Part shown: positions 45,601-52,730 of the stretch, piece after piece
Layout: each line of letters starts with the position of its first letter
Position numbering within the stretch: position 1 is the stretch's first letter
Assembly (NCBI GenBank): GCA_022592435.1
Contig: JABYQS010000223.1
Span: forward strand, 1-52,730
Length of the DNA: 52,730 nt
Reading direction: 5' to 3'
Source of the DNA: Cerioporus squamosus
Taxonomy: Eukaryota; Basidiomycota; Agaricomycetes; Polyporales; Polyporaceae
Program-made: the position numbers and the translations under genes
Notes under the pieces: model-generated
What the model was told of the DNA's origin: nothing
Database searches by the model: none
The model's input: the letters and a program-made list of their open reading frames with translations, nothing else

Positions 45601-48005
45601 TTGCTCATGCCGAACGGTCAGTTTGGTACTCGTGACCAGGGCGGCAAGGACCACGCCGCGGCTCGTTACATCTTCACCGAACTGGCTCCGGTCATTCGCA
45701 ATGTCATGCACCCCGCGGACGATGCCATCTTGACGTACCAGCAAGATGATGGTAAGCAGGTCGAGCCCGAGTGGTACATGCCAATCGTCCCAATGGTTCT
45801 CGTCAACGGCGCGGAAGGTATTGGCACCGGTGAGTATCACACACCTCCTGATATTGCTCCCTATATTGACGTCTTCGTGATAGGTTGGAGTACCAATATC
45901 CCGAGCTTCAACCCTGAGGACATCGTTGCCAACATTCGCCGTCTCATGAACGGCGAGGAGCAGGTGCCTATGCTCCCGTGGTGGCGCGGCTTCACCGGGA
46001 CCATCAAGAAGGTCGGCGACAACAAGTACGATGTGCTGGGAACGGTCAAGAAGATCGATGACACGACGATCGAGATTACGGAGCTGCCCATCCACAGGTG
46101 GACTCAGAACTTCAAGGCTGAGCTCGAGGCCATGTGCGGGGAGAAGGGCGAGGGACCCATCAAGGTAAGTTTTTACGCGACGCATAGCAATTGGCAGATT
46201 AGTTAAAAGTGCGCGTGCAGGACTACAAAGAGTACCATAACAACATGAACGTCCACTTCGTCATCACCATGGCTGAGAAGGAGCTCGAGAAGGCAGAGAA
46301 GCAGGGCTTCCATGAGTTCTTCAAGCTCTCGACCAAGATCAACACGAGCAACATGGTGTGCTTCGACTTTGACGGCAAGATCAAGAAGTACAGCTCGGCG
46401 GAGGAGATCATCGAGGATTTCTACCCGAAGCGTCTCGCGTACTACCAGAAGCGCAAGGTATGTTCTCTCTCAAGCATGCGAGGACCAAGTAGCTGCTCAC
46501 CGTCACACAGGACTACCTAGCGAACGAGCTGCAGAACCAGCTCGATAAGCTCAACAACCAGGCTCGGTTCATCAAGATGATTGTGGACAAGGAGCTTGTG
46601 GTCTCCAACCGTCGCAAGGCGGACATCGTCGCCGAGTTGCGCAAGAAGCAATTCCGTCCCTTCCCGAAGGTTGCCAAGGCGAAGGCGGCTGGCGAGACCG
46701 AGGAAGTTGTCGAGGAGGATGAGGACGACAGTGGCGGCGACAGCTCTAACGACAAGATCACCGACTACGACTACCTACTGGGCATGGCCATCTGGAGCTT
46801 GACGAAAGAGAAGGTTGGTCTCCTTCTAACCATGCGTGTTGATGACGTCTCATATGTCCACCACACCAGATCGAGAAGCTCCTTCAGCAGGCTAAGGAGA
46901 AGGAGGAAGAACTGCTTGTTCTTCTTGCACTCACGCCGATCGAGATCTGGCAGACCGACTTGGACGCGTTCCTCTCGCAGTGGAGGGTGAGTTATTTCCT
47001 ATATAGCTGTCGACATGAGAATAACAAGGGCGTGTAGCAAACCTGCGAAGACTGGGAAGCCAAGCTTTGCGCTGCGGAGGCCGAACAGGGCGGCAAGAAG
47101 GGCAAAAGGAAGCCAGCGAAGCTCCCCTTCAAGCCCAAGAAGCCGAAGGCGAACGAGTCGGACGACGATTTTAACCCGACGAAGCCTGCTCCAAAGGCCA
47201 GGAAAGCCTCCGAGTCCAAGAAGCCTGCTTCCGCTGTCCCTTCGGGCTCGAATGTCACGATCAAGAAGGACGAGAGCGACGACGACGTTCCGCCTCCGCC
47301 GAAGAAGCGGGCTCCTGCCGCGAAGAAGACCGTGACGAAGGTCGAGGATGACTCTGATATAGAGATGGTCGACGCTCCTCCCAAACCTGCACCCAAGAAG
47401 AAGGCCGCCGCTGCAAAGGCCGGTTCAGACTCTGAGTTTGAGTCGCCACCCTCATCGAAAGACAAGGGGAAGGCAAAGGCGAAGAACGGTTCGACAGGCA
47501 AGCGGAAGAGGTCAGTCCTCGTACATCAATCGTAGTCCTGGCCGCTCATTCAGTCTTCCGTAGTCTCGACAACGACTTCGACGATAGTGATGATGACAAG
47601 CCGATCAAGCCTGCAGCGAAGAAGAAGAAGCCTTCTCCCGTAGAGGACGATGACGGCGACATCATGGAGGTCGACCCGCCCAAGAAGAACGGCAAGCAGT
47701 CAGCCATCACGGACTTCATTGGGAAGGGAGCGCCTCCTGCCAAGAAGGCTCCCGCAGCGCGCAAGGCGTCGTCTAGCAGCCAAGCTCCGAAGAGCAAACC
47801 TGCCCCGGCTAAGAAACCTGCGAAGAAGGTTGTCGCGTCTGAGGACGACTTCGACGATGACGATGACGACAGCGTCCCTCCGCCCCCGCCCAAGCGCACG
47901 GAAGCACCGAGACGTGCAGCGGTAGCGAGGACGGTGTCCAAGTATGTGGAGATCTCGTCTGGCGACGAGGATGAGGACGGCTCGACCTTCGAGGACTTTG
48001 ACTAG
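42619..48005 (+). CDS. TOP2: DNA topoisomerase II (ATP-dependent)
   Basis: This nuclear enzyme passes one DNA duplex through a transient double-strand break, relaxing supercoils and separating sister chromatids. Sixteen exons sum to 4608 nt, 1535 residues. Domains in order: acidic/Lys-Ala N-tail; GHKL ATPase (VDEILVNAADNK, YNNGKGIPIEMH, LTGGRNGYGAKLANIYS); TOPRIM with LTEGDSARALA (Glu535) and MTDQDHDGSHIKGL (DHDG at 614-617); winged-helix/tower domain with VDGLKPGQRKVLW, GQFGTRDQGG and AAARYIFTEL, where Tyr865 is the DNA-linking residue; coiled-coil gate; then a long Lys/Asp/Ser-rich C-terminal tail with probable nuclear signals, ending FEDFD. The seventh intron (44978-45029) starts with GC instead of GT. 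Long antisense frames over this gene are shadows of its codon bias. Confidence 0.98.
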
Positions 48006-48268
48006 AATGACGGGCCAGGTGCCGTTTCGCTATCAGACTTATGTATGGCTTCGGTTTGTTCTTGCTCGTTCGACGTGGCTGCTGCGTTCTGGTGCGCTTG
48101 TATTCTTATGACTTTCCTCTGTATCCGAGATCGCGTTCTGACCATGACGAGTACTGTTGATATCCGTACCATTACTCATCCAATCGTGTTCGATGATATC
48201 CTAATGACAATGATGACGTTCGTGTTTCTGTACTATGCTGCGTGCGGGCGGAGGGTGCACACGTCCAC
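48006..48268. other. convergent 3' intergenic region (TOP2 / S28 peptidase)
   Basis: 263 bases between two stop codons that face each other. T-rich, with no gene seen; it should hold both polyadenylation sites. Confidence 0.5.
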
Positions 48269-50470
48269 TTAGTGCGATGGCGGCTTGAAGTCCTTCAGCC
48301 ATGCCTTCACGAAGGCGATCTCTTGGTGGTGGATAGTCTGGATGAAAGCAGGCTCGGCACTAGGATCCGCGAGACCATTCTCGTCCCAGTGATGGACAGC
48401 GGTGGGGATGAGCTTGAACGGACGCAGAGTGGTGTCGGGGCGAGGGTGCGCTGCGGGATCAGGGCTGTGGGGAGTGTCGCCTCTCCAGGGTCGTCTACAG
48501 AAAACCATGTGAAGTCAGGACGGCGATAATACTTGTATGAGTGTATGACCTTACCTTGGCCGTCGATGATGGCGAGCCGGTCAGCTGCGATGTTGTACCC
48601 GCCGAGCTTGTTCACGGCCTCTACGTCGGGCTCCGCTGGCACGGTGAAGTGCTCTCCGGGAGGGTATGACTGGGCAGCACGTCACATCAAAGGTTCGCTC
48701 CGCGGGAGGAGGTGAGATCATCACGTACGAGCGTGCAGGAGAGCTCCCCGTAGTCCTTGGTTAGGAGGTTAGAGATGATACGTGGGATCTTCGGGTCGGG
48801 CGGCGGCGTCTGTCATTACAAAGAGGACGGTCTCAGTCGGGTGATCAAGCGGCGCATCGCACTGAAGATGATGTCGCACCATGAGGAAGCCCCATTGCGT
48901 GCACACTTGGAAATTCCAGAGACGCCATGTCTGCGACAGGTCGGTCTGCTCGTAGAACTCCTTGTTCGTGATCGTGCCGAAACACTGCACATTGATCGTT
49001 AGTGCCAGCGATTCCCCGCTGCCCAAGAGTTAGGGACACAGACCTCGTCCTGTTGCTCAATGGGGCAGCTAGAGGAGTAAGTCTGTGGAGATTGGCGAAA
49101 CATGAGCATAAGCCAGCCCAGTTCCCATGCGCTAGGGGGTGGCGTACCCTGTTAATGTACTTTGCGTAATTGAAAGTAGCATTGGACACAGTGATGCCCT
49201 GTACGGTATGCACTGTTGCGTTATCGGGCGCTCCCAGAGCCGCACAGAACCTCGCGAAGCCATTGCTGTTGACTGCGGGATCCCAATTCGTGTTCTGCCA
49301 GCCGCCCAATGGTGCCTGCACATACAATGTGAGTCGGGATCGCACTCCCAGGTGACCTGCAACTGACGCTGCGCGCGACAGATCGCAGCTAGACGCACCG
49401 AGAGCAGGGACGCGACGTCGGGATCGTATGATACGCCCGAAAGCCCGAAGACAGCCTTGATTGCGTCATGCGTCTTCTTGTTCGCGATCAGAGCGTCGAA
49501 CTCGTACACGGTCTTCTGCACTTGCGCGATGCACTCCGCGGGGGCGTACTGCCGGATGATGTCGAAGTAGCGCCAGTCGACGACCGTTGCGTGCGTCACG
49601 CCGCTGGAGGAGATCGCGGCGAAGACGATGTCCGGGTAGAGCACGCGCATGTGTGCGGCCCGCGCCCCACCGTACGAACCCTGCGGACGCGTGGAGGTCA
49701 GCTTTCATCCATGAAGCGAAGCGGTAGTACAACATGTGGAGGAGAGATATTTTTGCACGCCAAGCGATAGCATGTGGAGGAAGAACGCCTTTACTGACCC
49801 CGTAGTAGATCCACGGCGTGCCGGGTGCCGTCAGGTCTGCAGATATGTTCGGGAACGTGACGTTCGCGATGAAGTTGGCGGAGTCTGCTGCTGCTTGCTC
49901 ATTGTTCAACCACCTGCAGAGGAGCGTAGCGTCAGGTCCGACCCTTATCGCTAGATGTCACGAGAACACGATGGTGGACGGCATGTACCTCAGCGAGTCC
50001 GTTGTGAAGTTCTGGACTGGCACGGATTCACCTAGAGGAACCGCTCATGAGTCGGAAGGCGCGTTACAACCAGCGAGACGCATACCGTAGTACCTGTGCT
50101 CCAGGACGATACCCAGGCCATTCGTCGCGTTGGCGAGGATATCGATGATTCCGGTATCCAGGATGGGTATGCGCTCGTCCCCGGGACCTTCGCCAGCCTC
50201 AAAGACTATGACTGGTCCACCAGGTTTGTAATGGCGGTCGCTGAGCCAGTACCGCTGCTGGAAGGTGAAGCCGGTGTCGGAGAAGTGGTCCAGAGGCTGC
50301 GTGAAGTTGTACTGGGGGAACGACGCGCTCTGCCGCTTGCTGAACGACGACCCGGTTTTGGCTGCCAGCTTTACATATTGCGGGTTGGAGGGCGCCAGAG
50401 CATTGACAGACAGAGCGAACGCGAGCGCCGCCGAGGCCAGGCCGCCTAACCGCAGGCTCATCGAGGACAT
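48269..50470 (-). CDS. secreted S28-family serine peptidase with an apparent 1-nt frameshift
   Basis: This is a prolyl-carboxypeptidase-type enzyme (peptidase S28), likely secreted to digest proline-containing peptides. Ten exons from ATG 50470 begin with a signal peptide (MSSMSLRLGGLASAALAFAL). Then come FPQYNFTQPLDHFSDTGFTF, VIVFEAGEGPGD, LEHRYYGESVPV, the nucleophile motif YYGGSYGGARAAH, WNFQVCTQWGF, the DGQ-DPW region and AVHHWDENG near the end. All introns are in phase down to 48555. The exon total, however, is 1559 nt, one short of whole codons. At 48486-48494 the minus strand reads GACCCTGG where the family's Asp-Pro-Trp needs one more base. Downstream the family sequence resumes in the other frame to TAA 48269. 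As written, translation would shift and lose the catalytic His region. Either a real inactivating deletion or an assembly error. Confidence 0.85.
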
Positions 50471-50523
50471 GGAGATGAGTGTCTGGTCCGAAGCCAGAGG
50501 AGCTCGTACGGCAACGGGCTGAG

Positions 50524-50531
50524 TATATATA
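50524..50531 (-). promoter_or_regulatory. TATA box of the S28 peptidase gene
   Basis: TATATATA lies 54 bases upstream of the ATG at 50470 (minus strand), just upstream of the predicted start of a secreted-enzyme gene. TATA boxes at this distance are common in inducible fungal genes. Confidence 0.5.
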
Positions 50532-52396
50532 CGCCCCCCGACCGGGAGAAGTCTGGGATAAGTACATGTGGGTGACGGTCCATCTGCGTGGCCGGATCAG
50601 CTGCAGCCTGCATCATTGGAAGGCGAGGCACTTGCCGCTGGTGTAGTTGAGATAGTAGCCTAGATCATGATCCGCAATGCCCGCGAGCGCACTCTTTGTA
50701 CTACGTCAGCCCCTTCGCCCAGATCCCTGAAGACGTTCCACCACTCCTGTCAAGTTATCTTAGGCTGTCCGAGTGCTTGCTGTGTATTTGAGTACTGTAC
50801 TCACAGCGGCCGCGTCTACCGGGCATCAACCCGGATGCTACTAGGTTGTACACAGTCTCAGAGACTCAGAATCAGACGAACGACATTATTTACGGCGAAG
50901 GCATGATGGACGTACTCATGATGCAACTCGACGCGACAAGGGGTCCCTGGAGTCAGGGCCCTTGTGATGCTAGCGGATGTCAATACAACGCATGCCGTCG
51001 ACCTTTAAACTCGCCGTGAAATTGTGAGTGCGTCGAGACTGGACAGCAGCAAAAGGTGGTTATAAGTAGAATCCCACGATGTGAAACCACACAGTACTTT
51101 TTGTTGCAAAGAGACAAGAAGAGAGGGTGCCTGGGGTGGGCGGACGCCGGACACATCACAGAAAAGGCGTCGAGCTGGTAAGTTCCGAGATTATTGGTTG
51201 TCTAATAATGACACTATACTTAAGCAGTATCATTGTGGCTATAGGATGATAAGTAGATTGTAAGTCCGATACTATCCTGGCGCTAGTTACAGCCACCGCG
51301 AGCCTTGCATCGCCTTGCCATGACCTGCCAACTCCCTTGCGACGTTCTTGCTACACACTACCATCTTGCAACCTCCTTGCAACGCTCTGGCGATGGCCTG
51401 AGAACGTCTTCCCAGCTCGGTGCTCTATGTCGTATCGCTCTGACTATCGCCATCACGACTGTACCGTTCCATGGCGGGATTTCAACTTCCCGCCCCAACA
51501 TAAGGCCAGCCCCGTTGTCGTTGCTCTTGCATCCCTCCCCCATCCTCCCCCTTATCCCGCCTGACACGGCGACTTGAACACGCACGGACTTTTGTTTCCT
51601 CAAGCTGCCATGGAGCTCCGTGACCGCGTAAGGCTACTCGCCGTATCATCAAGACTTGTTCAGCTGGTCTCGCTGTCCGCCGTGTCCGTGACGGTCCCCC
51701 TTTGGTGCTCGCGGCTCTCTTGTCTGGTGTCTGAACTTCTGCTCTCTGGTCCTCTGCTGACAGATCGAAACCTGCTGGCCTCTGAAATCTGTGAACTCTC
51801 CTTCTCTGGGTCTCTCTTGCATCCTTTCCGTCCTGCGGCTGCCGGCAACGCCATGACTGACGCGTCCGACGTCGCAGAGATGTCTCCCTTCCTCCGTCTT
51901 TAGGATATATCCCTCCTTCGTGTTTCCATATACATGTACGACGTCGACGCTGTTGTCACGCAGTGTTCATGTAGAGTAGCATTAGTGAATATATAAGATT
52001 TTCCCAACCTATCCCGTATGTGCCAGCGTGAGCCCGACGACCAAGCGACGACGAGAAAATGGACAGTGGTACTCTATGGACTTGGAAGCCCTTTGTAATC
52101 GACTGCGACCGCTGAGAGCCTCCCAACACTTGCAGGCTACGGGACTATTGCCGTGCTTGGAAGGGCCTTGGATCACGTGTGAGGGGACGAGTCCCCTCTT
52201 AGCGTTGTTGCCATGGATTGCGTAGTTACAATTCTCTTATCCCTCATAGTGACACTACCAGCTGATGATAACCCCATTATAACCGGATACAATTTCGCCG
52301 CCAAAACTGTGATGGCCATTTACGGTGAAGGTTTACCCTTCTACCAATCACAGTACATTCTAATAATATAGTGCAATAATACAGTGCAATTTGACA
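50532..52396. other. intergenic stretch, no firm gene
   Basis: No recognisable protein family. Around 51.3-51.4 kb CTTGCAACC/CTTGCGACG-like words recur irregularly. AT content rises around 51.2, 51.95 and 52.2-52.4 kb. One short unspliced frame at 51610-51903 is listed separately. No transposon ends or long repeats were recognised. Confidence 0.4.
51610..51903 (+). CDS. small hypothetical open frame
   Basis: An ATG frame of 97 codons starting MELRDRVRLLAVSSRLVQLV, Leu/Ser-rich, with alternating hydrophobic stretches and ending EMSPFLRL at TAG. It is preceded by a C-rich segment and followed by AT-rich DNA, an arrangement seen at some gene ends. No domain is recognised and chance is a good alternative. 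Confidence 0.2.
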   Translation: MELRDRVRLLAVSSRLVQLVSLSAVSVTVPLWCSRLSCLVSELLLSGPLLTDRNLLASEICELSFSGSLLHPFRPAAAGNAMTDASDVAEMSPFLRL

Positions 52397-52496
52397 TGCC
52401 CCATGGCTGAGTTGGTTACAGCGTCCGACTGTTATACGAGGGGTTTCACCCTTCAAAGCAATCGGAAGGTCGTGAGTTCGAGCCTCACTGGGGCAG
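52397..52496 (+). tRNA. tRNA-Asn (anticodon GTT) with a 26-nt intron
   Basis: A full cloverleaf can be drawn: acceptor stem TGCCCCA / TGGGGCA, discriminator G; D arm GCTG / CAGC with loop AGTTGGTTA; anticodon stem TCCGA / TCGGA; loop CT-GTT-A interrupted after position 37 by an intron at 52435-52460 (starting TACGAGGGG, ending AAGCA); T arm GTGAG / CTCAC with loop TTCGAGC. Without the intron the molecule is 74 nt and the anticodon loop reads CTGTTAA, as in fungal tRNA-Asn. The intron itself can pair (GAGGG with CCCTT), as tRNA splicing endonuclease substrates often do. G at position 73 matches yeast tRNA-Asn. It decodes AAC/AAU. The 234 bases beyond it to the window end show no gene. Confidence 0.93.
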
Positions 52497-52730
52497 TAGA
52501 TTTTGTTGAAGGTGATTTCTTTAGTCCTCTTGTCTTTGTTTTTTTTCACTACCTGTACCTTTCTTAGTCTCCGTAGCTTGACCATATAATACCTTTCTGA
52601 GCATTGTCTCAAAGTCTCCTAAGCAGCAACACGGGCTCGCATGGTCAAATTATGATAGCAGTCCCACCCAGGTGATCGCGTTCGGTACGGAGCGCCGGGA
52701 GCGGGACTTTCCACAGAGGCCATCTTGCGG

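Noticed and set aside
45241..46185. 314-codon minus-strand frame inside TOP2
   Set aside because: Antisense shadow of the winged-helix exons, whose plus-strand reading is unmistakably topoisomerase II.
1..52730. Biosynthetic or defence-type gene cluster spanning the window
   Set aside because: The recognised genes belong to unrelated conserved processes, on both strands, with no shared pathway; no backbone synthase, NLR or effector-type cluster was found.

Overview
The window is nuclear DNA of a filamentous basidiomycete, most likely an agaricomycete (polypore-like). The reasons are: GC-rich sequence, genes cut by many short GT-AG introns of about 45-65 nt, membrane proteins of the agaricomycete-expanded DUF6534 family, and an intron-containing nuclear tRNA-Asn. 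Nothing bacterial, viral or organellar was seen. Gene models were built by eye. For most of them the exon lengths were added up and close on whole codons.

Layout. 0-5.6 kb: the last exon of an unidentified gene, an intact many-exon DUF6534 seven-helix protein gene, and directly behind it a 5'-truncated, stop-ridden copy of the same family. 5.6-14.3 kb: a small SERF/4F5 gene on the minus strand, then a long stretch without a convincing gene. It contains membrane-like fragments, a minus-strand retroviral-type protease-like motif and an orphan 366-codon ORF. 14.3-18.5 kb: the Cyc8/Ssn6 corepressor. 18.5-22.0 kb: no gene seen. 22.0-23.6 kb: Erf4, a subunit of the Ras palmitoyltransferase. 23.6-30.1 kb: about 6.5 kb without a recognisable gene. 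30.1-32.1 kb: a Yap1/Pap1-type bZIP factor.

34.0-50.5 kb is gene-dense. It holds a DUF7704 membrane protein (-), chorismate synthase (+), a disordered protein ending in a Trp4/Cys4 tail (-), the NatC auxiliary subunit Naa38 (-) head-to-head with a CofD/YvcK-like protein (+), DNA topoisomerase II (+) and a secreted S28 serine peptidase (-). The peptidase reading frame breaks by one base at its catalytic Asp motif. The last 2 kb has no clear protein gene but carries an intron-containing tRNA-Asn(GTT).

The genes do not form a pathway cluster. They are mostly conserved housekeeping or regulatory functions: transcriptional corepression, oxidative-stress transcription, protein palmitoylation, N-terminal acetylation, the shikimate pathway and DNA topology. 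Lineage-specific genes and relics lie between them. I found no clear new multi-gene system. The most useful second looks are the S28 frameshift, the GC-AG intron in TOP2, the 8-nt microexon, the Trp4/Cys4 protein, the DUF6534 gene/pseudogene pair and the orphan ORF at 11 kb.
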